Assembly: GCA_900548505.1 (NCBI GenBank)
Contig: URKI01000009.1
Coordinates: 1 to 54,844, forward strand
DNA from: an uncultured Oscillibacter sp.
GTDB lineage: Bacteria > Bacillota > Clostridia > Oscillospirales > Oscillospiraceae
Length of the DNA: 54,844 bases
Direction of reading: 5' to 3'
Part shown: positions 1-7,080 of the stretch, piece by piece
Numbering within the stretch: position 1 is the first letter of the stretch
Layout of the letters: each line of letters opens with the position of its first letter
Program-made: the position numbers and the translations under genes
Notes under the pieces: generated by a model
What the model was told of the DNA's origin: nothing
The model's database searches: none
What the model saw: only the letters and a program-made list of their open reading frames with translations

Positions 1-1
1 T

Positions 2-412
2 CTGGCCTCCAAGGAGGCCGTGGAGAAGTACGGCCTCAAGCCCATGGCCAAGCTGATCGGCTGGGGCCAGGGCGGCGTGGATCCCAAGATCATGGGTGTT
101 GGCCCCGTGCCCGCTTCCCGTCAGGCTATGGCCAAGGCCGGCGTGACCATCGACGACATCGACCTGGTGGAGGCCAACGAGGCGTTCGCCGCTCAGTCCA
201 TCGCCGTGGCTCGTGAGCTGGGCTTCGACATGAGCAAGGTCAACGTCAACGGCGGCGCCATCTCCCTGGGCCACCCCGTCGGCGCTTCCGGCGCTCGTAT
301 CATCGTCACTCTGCTGCACGAGATGCAGAAGCGTCCCGACGCCAAGAAGGGTCTGGCTACCCTGTGCATCGGCGGCGGCATGGGCGTTGCCACCATCTTC
401 GAGAAGTGCTGA
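2..412 (+). CDS. Acetyl-CoA acetyltransferase (thiolase), 3' part only
   Basis: C-terminal 136 codons of a thiolase; the gene enters from the left edge already in frame. Thiolases condense two acetyl-CoA to acetoacetyl-CoA (or the reverse), the first step towards butyryl-CoA in butyrate-forming Clostridia. Visible signatures are NEAFAAQ, the active-site loop NVNGGAISLGHPVGASG carrying the catalytic His, and the C-terminal GLATLCIGGGMGVA carrying the second catalytic Cys. The first catalytic Cys lies upstream of the window. The ending ..TIFEKC matches the end of full-length enzymes, so the C-terminus is complete. A strong terminator follows directly, so this is the last gene of its transcript. 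Whether it sits in a crotonase/hbd cluster cannot be seen. Confidence 0.95.
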   Translation: MASKEAVEKYGLKPMAKLIGWGQGGVDPKIMGVGPVPASRQAMAKAGVTIDDIDLVEANEAFAAQSIAVARELGFDMSKVNVNGGAISLGHPVGASGARIIVTLLHEMQKRPDAKKGLATLCIGGGMGVATIFEKC

Positions 413-434
413 TCGGCACCGTAACGAAACAATG

Positions 435-472
435 AAACAGGCGGCAGGCAATTTGCCTGCCGCCTGTTTTTA
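435..472 (+). terminator. Rho-independent terminator after the thiolase gene
   Basis: Long GC-rich inverted repeat (AAACAGGCGGCAGGCAA against TTGCCTGCCGCCTGTTT) running into a T-rich stretch, 22 bases after the thiolase stop codon. Confidence 0.85.
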
Positions 473-487
473 CCTGAAAATTGCATC

Positions 488-519
488 AAAAAAAGAGGAG
501 GCGGTTGCCTCCTCTTTTT
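488..519. terminator. Bidirectional terminator downstream of trxA
   Basis: Stem GAGGAGGC/GCCTCCTC flanked by a run of seven A on the left and five T on the right, so it can act in both directions. It lies 10 bases beyond the trxA stop codon, which is on the minus strand. Confidence 0.75.
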
Positions 520-529
520 GCTTGGGCGC

Positions 530-847
530 TTACAGGTTGGCGTTGATGGCGGCGATGAAGCTCTCCGGGGGCATGACGCCCACCTTCCGGTCCACTTCCT
601 TGCCGTTCTTCAAAAACACCACGGTGGGGATGCTCATGACGCCGAACTGACGGGCCAGCTCCGGCTCCTCGTCCACGTTCACCTTGCCGACCATCACCTT
701 GCCCTCAAACTGCTGGGCCAGGGAGTCGATCACCGGGGAGAGCATCTTGCAGGGGCCGCACCAGGAGGCCCAGAAGTCCACCATCGCCAGAGGGGCCGCG
801 TCCACCACGGACTTGAATTCGCTGGTTTTCAAATGCTTAACTGCCAT
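530..847 (-). CDS. trxA: Thioredoxin
   Basis: A 105-residue classical thioredoxin, a cytosolic protein-disulfide reductant. The fold is recognisable from the N-terminal MVDFWASWCGPCKM, with the WCGPC redox centre, through the cis-proline segment SIPTVVFLKNG and the GVMPPESF C-terminal helix. An upstream ATG at 853 is also possible, but AAGGAG sits only 3 bases from it and 9 bases from the ATG at 847, so 847 is preferred. It lies 70 bases downstream of the thioredoxin reductase-like gene in the same direction, with a terminator after it, so the two form a reductase-thioredoxin pair that may share a transcript starting at arsR. Confidence 0.96.
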   Translation of the reverse strand: MAVKHLKTSEFKSVVDAAPLAMVDFWASWCGPCKMLSPVIDSLAQQFEGKVMVGKVNVDEEPELARQFGVMSIPTVVFLKNGKEVDRKVGVMPPESFIAAINANL

Positions 848-917
848 TGTCATAATCTCCTTTTCGTTTTGTATTCTCGTTGTTTCTATCGTTTATTTAT
901 ATGTGTACCAATCAAGG

Positions 918-1751
918 TTACGACTGGGCCGGGCGGTTTTTCCGTTCTATGTCTGCCGCAAAGGCAGCGGCGCTCTGTCCGGCCACCAGACCCTCGCCCA
1001 CGGCCTTGGCCACCTGGAGGGGGCCGCCGGTGCAGTCTCCTGCGGCGAAGAGGCCGGGGAGGTTCGTGGTCATGCGGCGGTCCACCGTCACATAGCCATT
1101 GTCTGTGGCAAGGCCCGGGAACAGGTCCGTGGGGGCCATGGTGGGCCGCAGGATGAACACGCAGTCCACCGCCTCCGTCACGCCGTCACAGGTGACGGTC
1201 TCCACCGTGTCTCCGCCGGCAATGGAGCAGGACTTGGGCCGGTGGAAGTAGGATACCGTGCAGCCGATGCTCCGGAGGAAGTCGGCCTCCTTGCGGGCCG
1301 AGTCGGAAAAGCCCAGCACCGCCACGGACCGGCCCCGGTAGAGCATACCGTCGCAGGTGGCGCAGTAGCTGACGCCGCGGCCCAGGTACTCCTGCTCGCC
1401 GGGGAACTTCTTCCCCCGTGCCACACCGCCGGAGAGCACCACCGCCCGGGCATTGTACATGTCCGAGCCTACGCTCACATACCAGTTATCCATCATGTAC
1501 GAGGCGTTCAGGGCCCGGCCGGTGAGGAATTCCACACCGGCGGCCTCCGCCTGGGCCCGCATATCCGAGAGCATCTGGGCGCCGCTCACCGCGCCCATGC
1601 CCAGGTAGTTGTCCACCCGCTCTGCCCGCCAGAGGGGATTTTCCTCCGGGGGATTGGTGACCACCAGCACGCTGCGGCCCCGGGCGCGTACGTTCAGCGC
1701 TGCGGAAAGTCCCGCCGGACCGCCGCCAATGACCAGAACATCATAGGACAT
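918..1751 (-). CDS. Thioredoxin reductase-like flavoprotein lacking the usual NADPH motifs
   Basis: A 277-residue protein with the low-Mr thioredoxin reductase layout. It has an N-terminal FAD-binding GGGPAG (residues 9-14), a redox-active CATCDG (Cys130/Cys133) and a C-terminal FAD motif GLFAAGDCTGGP. Standard enzymes (about 310 residues) use a GxGxxA loop and an HRRxxxR motif to bind NADPH. Here the equivalents read GFSDSA (147-152) and HRPKS (170-174), so two glycines and the phosphate-contacting arginines are gone. Clostridial ferredoxin-linked thioredoxin reductases are known to have lost these motifs, so ferredoxin or another flavin donor is a reasonable inference. ATG 1751 is chosen because AGGAGG lies 9 bases upstream; the longer TTG start would include that RBS. 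The start overlaps arsR by 11 bases. Its likely substrate is the adjacent TrxA. Confidence 0.88.
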   Translation of the reverse strand: MSYDVLVIGGGPAGLSAALNVRARGRSVLVVTNPPEENPLWRAERVDNYLGMGAVSGAQMLSDMRAQAEAAGVEFLTGRALNASYMMDNWYVSVGSDMYNARAVVLSGGVARGKKFPGEQEYLGRGVSYCATCDGMLYRGRSVAVLGFSDSARKEADFLRSIGCTVSYFHRPKSCSIAGGDTVETVTCDGVTEAVDCVFILRPTMAPTDLFPGLATDNGYVTVDRRMTTNLPGLFAAGDCTGGPLQVAKAVGEGLVAGQSAAAFAADIERKNRPAQS

Positions 1752-2040
1752 AATTGGAAGCCTCCTCTCCAAACAGCGCCGCCACCAGACGGGCTACTTC
1801 CGCGGAGGCGGCCTGATAGTATACCTCATTGCCGCTGCGCTCCGCAGTGACCACTCCGGCAGAGCGGAGCTTCTGCAGATGCTGGGAGATGCAGGACTGG
1901 GACATGCCTGTGCCCCGCTCCATGCAGGTGACATTGCGGCACCCGCCCAGCAGCAGGCTGTGCACGATCTCCAGCCGGATGGGATTGGAGAGTGCCTTCA
2001 GCAGCGCCGCCTGCGCCGTATAGTCTGCCCGGTTTTCCAT
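1741..2040 (-). CDS. ArsR-family winged-helix regulator
   Basis: A 99-residue ArsR/SmtB-type repressor: ALLKALSNPIRLEIVHSLL is the typical N-terminal helix pair, MSQSCISQHLQKLRSAGVV the recognition helix, and RSGNEVYYQ the wing. Cysteines lie at the helix-3 position (GCRNVTCM) and within the recognition helix (SQSC). The canonical metal motif ELCVCD is not present, so thiol or redox sensing is at least as likely as metal sensing. It is first in a minus-strand group with the TrxR-like gene (11-base overlap) and trxA, which suggests it controls thiol-redox genes and itself. ATG at 2040 is favoured over an in-frame GTG at 2049 that is too close to AAAGGA. Confidence 0.88.
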   Translation of the reverse strand: MENRADYTAQAALLKALSNPIRLEIVHSLLLGGCRNVTCMERGTGMSQSCISQHLQKLRSAGVVTAERSGNEVYYQAASAEVARLVAALFGEEASNYVL

Positions 2041-2068
2041 GGCGTTCACCGTCCTTTCGTAAATCTTG

Positions 2069-2088
2069 ATATTAGATTATCATAATAT
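2069..2088. promoter_or_regulatory. Candidate operator of the ArsR regulator
   Basis: AT-rich imperfect palindrome with arms ATATTA and TAATAT separated by eight bases, 29 bases upstream of the arsR start in an otherwise GC-rich region. ArsR proteins typically bind such elements over their own promoters. Assignment is by position and symmetry only. Confidence 0.35.
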
Positions 2089-2150
2089 TGTGATAGTTCA
2101 GTGACATATGCAACAGTTAATAAAAATTTTTCCGGGGGAGTGTGGGGCGG

Positions 2151-2179
2151 TTGCTTTTGGAACAGGAGTTTGATACACT
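2151..2179 (+). promoter_or_regulatory. Predicted SigA-type promoter for rpe
   Basis: TTGCTT - 17 bases - TACACT. The predicted start near 2186 would give a leader of about 195 bases before the rpe start codon. Apart from this promoter, the operator above and the hairpin below, the 2041-2381 gap holds no ORF with a credible start. Confidence 0.45.
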
Positions 2180-2193
2180 GATAAAAACCAAAC

Positions 2194-2222
2194 GGGAGCC
2201 GGCGGATGCGCCGCCGGCTCCC
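2194..2222 (+). other. Strong stem-loop at the 5' end of the rpe leader
   Basis: Perfect 12-base-pair stem GGGAGCCGGCGG/CCGCCGGCTCCC with a five-base loop. No T-run follows on the plus strand. On the minus strand it is followed by CGTTTGGTTTTT, but no minus-strand gene ends here. It sits about 10 bases into the predicted rpe transcript, so a 5' stabilising or regulatory hairpin is the simplest reading. Confidence 0.4.
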
Positions 2223-2381
2223 TATTCAAAAAAGCGGCGGCGCCCGGGGCTCGGGGGGCGGACGCTGCGGTGGGAAACGTAATCCGAACGGGCGCCCGTG
2301 CCGCTTGCGCCATCCTATGCGCCGCACTTCGTCCCTGCCACCGGCGGGGGCGGCCGGAACAATTTGAAAGGAAGTATTTTC

Positions 2382-3026
2382 ATGGTTAAGATCGCGCCTT
2401 CCATCCTCTCTGCGGATTTTGCCAACCTGGAGCGGGATATCCATCGGATCGCCGACGCCGACTATGTCCATGTGGACGTGATGGACGGCGTGTTCGTGCC
2501 CAATATCTCCATCGGCATCCCGGTGGTGCAGTCCATCCGCAAGGTGACGGACATGTTTTTGGATGTGCATCTGATGATCGTGGAGCCGGTGCGGTACGTG
2601 GACCAGTTCTGTGACGCCGGCGCCGACTTGGTGACGGTGCACCTGGAGTCCGACACGCCGGAGAACATCCACGCTGCCATCGATAAGATCCACGCCAAGG
2701 GCAAGAAGGCCGGCGTGGTGCTCAAGCCCAAGACCCCTGCGGAGGCCGCCCTGCCCTTCCTGGAGAAGGTGGAGCTCATTCTGGTCATGACGGTGGAGCC
2801 GGGCTTCGGCGGCCAGAAGTTCATGGCGGACATGATGCCCAAGGTGAGCCAGCTGCGCCGGTGGATCGATGAAAAGAACCCCGCCTGCGAGCTGGAGGTG
2901 GACGGCGGCGTGGCCCCGGACACCTGCCGCACCTGCATCGACGCCGGCGCCAATGTGCTGGTGGCTGGCAGCGCCGTCTACAAGGCGGAGGATATCCCCG
3001 CCCGCATCCGGCAGCTGCGGGGCTGA
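2382..3026 (+). CDS. rpe: Ribulose-phosphate 3-epimerase
   Basis: A 214-residue TIM-barrel enzyme interconverting ribulose-5-phosphate and xylulose-5-phosphate in the non-oxidative pentose phosphate pathway. Family landmarks are visible throughout: IAPSILSADFANL at the N-terminus, YVHVDVMDGVFVPN with the metal-ligand His and Asp, the LDVHLMI motif, MTVEPGFGGQKF for phosphate binding, and LEVDGGV with the second catalytic Asp. Length is normal for the family. ATG 2382 has GAAAGGAAG 7 bases upstream. rpiB, the companion pentose-phosphate isomerase, lies 18 kb away in this window rather than adjacent. recR follows after a weak hairpin. Confidence 0.97.
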   Translation: MVKIAPSILSADFANLERDIHRIADADYVHVDVMDGVFVPNISIGIPVVQSIRKVTDMFLDVHLMIVEPVRYVDQFCDAGADLVTVHLESDTPENIHAAIDKIHAKGKKAGVVLKPKTPAEAALPFLEKVELILVMTVEPGFGGQKFMADMMPKVSQLRRWIDEKNPACELEVDGGVAPDTCRTCIDAGANVLVAGSAVYKAEDIPARIRQLRG

Positions 3027-3037
3027 GAAGAAACCGC

Positions 3038-3076
3038 GCCTCCGCCCGAACAACCGGGCGGAGGCTGCCTTTTGCC
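3038..3076 (+). terminator. Hairpin between rpe and recR, weak terminator or attenuator
   Basis: Eleven-base-pair stem GCCTCCGCCCG/CGGGCGGAGGC followed by TGCCTTTTG. The T-run is interrupted, so partial read-through into recR is likely. Confidence 0.5.
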
Positions 3077-3107
3077 AAATCACTGGAAAGTAGGAGTTGG
3101 AACCTGT

Positions 3108-3707
3108 ATGGAATTTTTCCCCGCGCCCCTGGAAACATTGGTGGAGCAGTTCGCCCGGCTGCCGGGCATCGGCCGCAAGTCTGCCCAGCGGCTGGCCTTT
3201 TATGTGCTGGGCCTGCCGGAGGAGGACGCCCGGGCCTTTGCCGACGCCATTGTGGACGCCAAGAAGTCCGTGACCTGCTGCCCCGTGTGCCAGAACTTCA
3301 CCGCCGGGGGCCTTTGTCCCATCTGCGCCTCCCCCAAGCGGGACGGGTCCGTCATCTGCGTGGTGGCCGATCCCCGGGATGTGGCCGCCATCGAGCGCAG
3401 CCGGGAGTTTGACGGCCGCTATCACGTGCTGCACGGGGTCATCTCCCCCATGAACCACGTGGGGCCGGACGACCTCTCCATCCGCCAGCTGGTGGAGCGG
3501 GTGTCCTCCGGGGAGGTCAAGGAGGTCATCATGGCCACCAACCCGGACACGGAGGGCGAGGCCACGGCCATGTACATCGCCCGGCTGCTCAAGCCCTTTG
3601 ATGTGCGGGTCACCCGCCTGGCCTACGGCATCCCCGTGGGCGGACATCTGGAGTTTGCCGACGATGCCACCCTCATGCGTGCCCTGGAGGGCCGCCGGGA
3701 GATCTGA
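3108..3707 (+). CDS. recR: Recombination mediator protein RecR
   Basis: A 199-residue RecR, the usual length. It loads RecA onto gapped DNA together with RecO and RecF. In order it shows a helix-hairpin-helix (LARLPGIGRKSAQRLA type), a four-cysteine zinc finger (CCPVCQNFTAGGLCPIC), and a Toprim domain with VVADPRDV and MATNPDTEGEATAMYI, ending in the Walker-like TRLAYGIPVGGHLEFAD. ATG 3108 (MEFFPAPL) is chosen over a longer frame because it matches family N-termini and has GGAG upstream at a slightly long spacing. dnaX and the YbaB gene that usually precede recR in Firmicutes are absent here; its upstream neighbour is rpe. Confidence 0.97.
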   Translation: MEFFPAPLETLVEQFARLPGIGRKSAQRLAFYVLGLPEEDARAFADAIVDAKKSVTCCPVCQNFTAGGLCPICASPKRDGSVICVVADPRDVAAIERSREFDGRYHVLHGVISPMNHVGPDDLSIRQLVERVSSGEVKEVIMATNPDTEGEATAMYIARLLKPFDVRVTRLAYGIPVGGHLEFADDATLMRALEGRREI

Positions 3708-3721
3708 GGGCAGAAAAGAAC

Positions 3722-3760
3722 AAAAAGTGCGCGTCCCTGATCGGGACGCGCGCTTTTTCT
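3722..3760. terminator. Bidirectional terminator between recR and the MocR gene
   Basis: Stem around GCGCGTCCC/GGGACGCGC flanked by AAAAAG on the left and CTTTTTC on the right, located between two convergent genes. Confidence 0.85.
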
Positions 3761-3782
3761 GTTTTGAGGACGTAAGTGCCGC

Positions 3783-5174
3783 TTATGCAAAGACCGCGCC
3801 CAGCAGCTCCACCGCCTGGGGAAGTCTGGCCTCGTCCAGCCCGGCGTAGTTGATGACCAGAGTGTGGGCGTAGGACGGGTCCGGCACCGCCGCGTACTCC
3901 GACAAAAAGCCCAGCCGGACCCCCAGTGCCTCCGCCTGCTGCTGAAGATCCTTGTCAGAGCGGTCTGTGTCCACCCGGAGGAGGAAATGCAGCCCCGCCC
4001 CCTGTTCGGAGATGGTGATGCGGCGGGCGAAGGACCCGGAGCGGAAGGCGGCCAGGACGGCGCAGCGCCGCTGGCGGTACTCCTTGCGCATGCGGGATAG
4101 GTGCTGCTCATAGTAGCCGCCGGAGAGGAACCGGGCCAGCACATGCTGCTCCAGAGCCGGTACGGTGCAGGCGTAGAAATCCAGCTCCCGGCGGTAGCGC
4201 TCCAGCAGCCGGGGCGGCAGCACCACGAAGCCCACGCGCATGGAGGGGGAGATGGTCTGGGAGAAGGTGTTCATGTAGAGCACCCGGCCGCTGCGGTCGA
4301 TGCTCTGGAGGGTGGGCAGCGGACGGCCGGTAAAGCGGAACTCGCTGTCGTAGTCGTCCTCGATGATGAAGCCGTCTACCGCCTCTGCCCACCGCAGCAG
4401 CGCCTGGCGGCGGGCGATGGGCGTCACCAGCCCGGTGGGGTAATGATGGGAGGGAGACAGGTGGGCCACCGTGGCGCCGGAGGCGGTCAGGGCGGCAAGG
4501 TCCATACCCTGGGCGTCCAGCGGCACCGGGCGGCAGGCGGCGCCGCACTTTCCGTACACCTGGCGGATCTTGGGATAGCCCGGGTCCTCCACGGCAAACA
4601 CCGCGCCGGGCCCCAGCAGCTGGGCCAGCAGCAGATAGAGATACTCTGCGCCGGCGCCCACGATGATCTGCTCCGGCGAGACGGACATGCCCCGGTAGTC
4701 CCGCAGGTCGTCGGCGATGGCGCGGCGCAGGGCCTCCAGCCCCTGATGGGGCACCGGGCGCAGCAGGGCGGCGCCGTCCTCGCTGAGCACCTGCCGGGTG
4801 AGCCGGGCCCAGGTGGAAACGGGGAAACGGGCGGTGTCCACCTGATTGCTCTTCAGGTCCAACCGCCACTGGCGGACGGCCTCCGGCTCCGGAACGGCCG
4901 GCGGCTCCGGCGCTTTGGGGGCGGGGGTGCGGTCCACCTGGGAGACGAAAAAGCCCCGCTTGGGCAGGGTGTAGAGATAGCCCTCCGCCTCCAGCTGGGC
5001 GTAGGCTCCCTCCACGGTGATGACCGACAGATGCAGATGTTCTGCCAGGGCCCGCTTGGAGGGCAGCCGCTCCCCTGCCGTCAGTTTTCCCGAGAGGATA
5101 TCCTCCCGGATGCGGCGGTAGAGGTATTCATAAAGGGGCAGGTCGCCCCGTTCTTCCATGGGATAGGTCAGCAT
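3783..5174 (-). CDS. MocR/PdxR-type GntR regulator with aminotransferase-like domain, PLP lysine replaced
   Basis: A 463-residue protein with an N-terminal GntR winged helix (about residues 10-80: LYEYLYRRIREDILSGKL, LPSKRALAEHLHLSVITVEGAY) joined by a proline-rich linker to a fold-type I aminotransferase-like domain. MocR regulators sense PLP bound to that domain and often control vitamin B6 genes. The segment that normally carries the Schiff-base lysine (SFSKT-like) reads NTFSQTISPSMRVGF, so the lysine is Gln306 (codon 4257-4259), while IIEDDYDSEFR, which holds the pyridine-nitrogen Asp, is kept. Covalent PLP binding is therefore not expected as in family members. ATG 5174 has AAAGGAG upstream. 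It is divergent from an ECF transporter S component, its likely target. Confidence 0.92.
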   Translation of the reverse strand: MLTYPMEERGDLPLYEYLYRRIREDILSGKLTAGERLPSKRALAEHLHLSVITVEGAYAQLEAEGYLYTLPKRGFFVSQVDRTPAPKAPEPPAVPEPEAVRQWRLDLKSNQVDTARFPVSTWARLTRQVLSEDGAALLRPVPHQGLEALRRAIADDLRDYRGMSVSPEQIIVGAGAEYLYLLLAQLLGPGAVFAVEDPGYPKIRQVYGKCGAACRPVPLDAQGMDLAALTASGATVAHLSPSHHYPTGLVTPIARRQALLRWAEAVDGFIIEDDYDSEFRFTGRPLPTLQSIDRSGRVLYMNTFSQTISPSMRVGFVVLPPRLLERYRRELDFYACTVPALEQHVLARFLSGGYYEQHLSRMRKEYRQRRCAVLAAFRSGSFARRITISEQGAGLHFLLRVDTDRSDKDLQQQAEALGVRLGFLSEYAAVPDPSYAHTLVINYAGLDEARLPQAVELLGAVFA

Positions 5175-5211
5175 GGCAGCGCTCCTTTCTGACCTTATAA
5201 AAAATAACAAA

Positions 5212-5248
5212 ATTGAATATTTCAATCATACCATATCCGCCGTATGAT
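5212..5248. promoter_or_regulatory. Promoter and candidate operators between MocR and ECF S-component genes
   Basis: For the plus strand, TTCAAT (5221-5226) - 16 bases - TATGAT (5243-5248). Two perfect inverted repeats overlay it: ATTGAA-TAT-TTCAAT (5212-5226) across the -35, and ATCATAC (5225-5231) with GTATGAT (5242-5248) spanning the spacer and -10. This placement is what a repressor or activator site for the divergent MocR protein would look like; the binding protein is inferred. Confidence 0.45.
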
Positions 5249-5286
5249 GGCAACAGAAACCAACAGGAAAGGAAGCGGAACGCAAC

Positions 5287-5826
5287 ATGGAGAAACGATG
5301 TGTCCAGGCGGCGGCTGTGCCGTCCGTCCGTATGCTGGCGCTGGCAGGCGCCCTGGCGGCGCTGAGCTGCGCGGCCACGCTGACGGTGGCGGTGCCCACC
5401 CCTACGGGCGGCTATGTGAATCCGGGAGACGCGGTGGTGCTGCTGGGAGCGTATGTGCTGGGGGGCGGCTGGGGCGCTGCTGCGGGAGCCCTGGGTCCTG
5501 CCCTGGCAGACCTGCTGGGCGGCTACGGGATCTACGCACCGGCCACACTGGTCATCAAGGGCCTCATGGCCTTGGCGGCGGGAAAGCTCTACCGCAGGGC
5601 CCGGGGGCAGATCTGGTCGGTGGCGGTGTGCGGCGCGGCGGCGGAGTGCATCATGGTGGCCAGCTACTGGCTCTATGACGCATTGCTGCTAGGGAGCCTG
5701 GCGGCGGGAGCTGCCGGGGTGCCGGGCAATCTGATCCAGGGCGCTTTCGGCGCTGCCTGCGCGGCCATCCTGGCAGCGGCGCTGAAAAAGAACGCCTGGG
5801 CACGGCGGGCCTTTCCGTCCCTGTGA
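5287..5826 (+). CDS. ECF transporter S component (possibly B6-related)
   Basis: A 179-residue, highly hydrophobic membrane protein with about six predicted helices. The stretches VAVPTPTGGYVNPGDAVVLLGA and GALGPALADLLGGYGIYAPATLVIKGLMAL are typical of the COG4720 / ECF-ribofla_trS substrate-binding components. S components capture a vitamin or precursor and dock on a shared EcfAAT energising module, which is not in this window. The divergent MocR/PdxR-type regulator suggests pyridoxine or a related compound as substrate, but that is context inference only. The ATG is preceded by AGGAAG at 11 bases. A strong terminator follows, so it is monocistronic. Confidence 0.85.
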   Translation: MEKRCVQAAAVPSVRMLALAGALAALSCAATLTVAVPTPTGGYVNPGDAVVLLGAYVLGGGWGAAAGALGPALADLLGGYGIYAPATLVIKGLMALAAGKLYRRARGQIWSVAVCGAAAECIMVASYWLYDALLLGSLAAGAAGVPGNLIQGAFGAACAAILAAALKKNAWARRAFPSL

Positions 5827-5827
5827 G

Positions 5828-5872
5828 AAAAAGAAAACGCCCCGGCGGCAAGCCGGGGCGTTTTTCTCTTTC
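5828..5872. terminator. Terminator after the ECF S-component gene
   Basis: Stem AACGCCCCGGC/GCCGGGGCGTT with a five-base loop, then TTTTTCTCTTTC; A-rich on the left side as well. The next gene converges from the right. Confidence 0.88.
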
Positions 5873-5927
5873 GGGTATGGCGGGCGGTTCTAAAATCTTC
5901 CGCCGGACTGTAGGCTGGAAGTGGGAC

Positions 5928-6737
5928 TTACAGTCCGCCCAGCCCGTCGGGGCTTTCTTTGCGGGGAGAGGCGCCCAGACCGATGCCGGAGGTCTCCTTG
6001 GCGATGTCGAAGTAGCCCAGTTCCGTGCACTGATAGACCGGCAGGTAGAAAAGGGACACCACGCAGCTCCACAGGTCGATGAGGACGATCCACTTGATGG
6101 AAGAGACGGCTACAATGGCAGCCACAGCAGCGGGCGTGGACATGGACGCGGCCTGGGAGATGGTCTGGTAGGAGACGCTCCACTCCAGCACCACCGCCGG
6201 CACGGAGGCCAGCAGGGTCCAGCCCACGTAGGTCAGGTCCAGCACGAAAAGCTGGCTCTTGTAGCCCACGGTCTGCTGTTTGCTCATGTCCAGGGCCTCC
6301 ATGATGCCGATGCCGGGGTTTTCATAGAGGTTGTAGAGGGCGAAGCGGTAGCGGTAGGAGGCGATGATACCGGGGATCACGAACAGCAGGCTCCACAAAA
6401 ACGTGAACACACTGATGACGATGCTCAGCCCGATGACCTTGCCCACAAAGGAAAATCCGTCAAACAGGGTCAGGTACTCCGCCCGCTGGCCCCGGCGCAC
6501 GCTCATGCAGTACAGTACGAAGCCCGCCGAGAGCACCATGGCAACAAGCCCTGCCAGCACGGAGACAAAGGTGCCCAGAAGTCCCGAGCCCATGCCGCCG
6601 GCGGCAACATCCGCCAGATCCAGCCCCATGATGAGAAGAAGGTACAGCGCGGTCATGGCCTTGGCGGGAACCTGGGCCGTGCGCAGCAGCTGTTTCATAT
6701 CGGCTTTGAGCCGCTTTCGGTCAATGACCTGCCACAT
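5928..6737 (-). CDS. DUF975-type integral membrane protein
   Basis: A 269-residue polytopic membrane protein. Its order of features (charged N-terminus WQVIDRKRLKADMKQLLR, several hydrophobic segments, then a cytoplasmic-looking YRYRFALYNLYENPGIGIMEALDMSKQQTVGYKSQLF motif) is characteristic of the DUF975 family, in which SRxxMxGxK-like segments follow the middle helices. Function is unknown. ATG 6737 is used because GGAGG lies 10 bases upstream; the longer frame upstream has no RBS and crosses the promoter. It is a single gene with its own promoter, converging on the ECF gene, and shows no link to neighbouring pathways. Confidence 0.8.
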   Translation of the reverse strand: MWQVIDRKRLKADMKQLLRTAQVPAKAMTALYLLLIMGLDLADVAAGGMGSGLLGTFVSVLAGLVAMVLSAGFVLYCMSVRRGQRAEYLTLFDGFSFVGKVIGLSIVISVFTFLWSLLFVIPGIIASYRYRFALYNLYENPGIGIMEALDMSKQQTVGYKSQLFVLDLTYVGWTLLASVPAVVLEWSVSYQTISQAASMSTPAAVAAIVAVSSIKWIVLIDLWSCVVSLFYLPVYQCTELGYFDIAKETSGIGLGASPRKESPDGLGGL

Positions 6738-6800
6738 GAAAACAATTCCTCCGATTGGTAGTGTGGCCGCCCGGTGGGGACGGCCCGGAAATTTACGACC

Positions 6801-6829
6801 AATATAGCATTTTTCCCGCCTGCTGGCAA
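6801..6829 (-). promoter_or_regulatory. Predicted promoter of the DUF975-type gene
   Basis: Minus strand TTGCCA - 17 bases - TATATT, with TGC directly before the -10 (extended -10). Confidence 0.6.
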
Positions 6830-6935
6830 GGGGGCGGCGGGCCAAGATGGAGGGAAGAAAAGGGGAAAATGTGGAAAATCACGAAAAAATCCGTAAAAAA
6901 ACGATCTATTTTTGCAAAAACCGCCGTTCACAGAC

Positions 6936-6964
6936 TGGACATTTTTTCGGTTTTGGTGTAGAAT
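6936..6964 (+). promoter_or_regulatory. Predicted promoter of the rnf operon
   Basis: TGGACA - 17 bases - TAGAAT, about 117 bases before rnfC. The leader contains a modest C/G-rich hairpin near 7004-7034 but no riboswitch that I recognise. Confidence 0.6.
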
Positions 6965-7080
6965 CAAACGCAGTATGTGGTAGTATCGCCAAGCGTATGA
7001 CGACCCCCCTCCCGCGTCCACGGCGGGCGGGGATTTCCTGCGCTTTGGACGCTATCAGGAGTAAAAATGAGGTGAAGACA

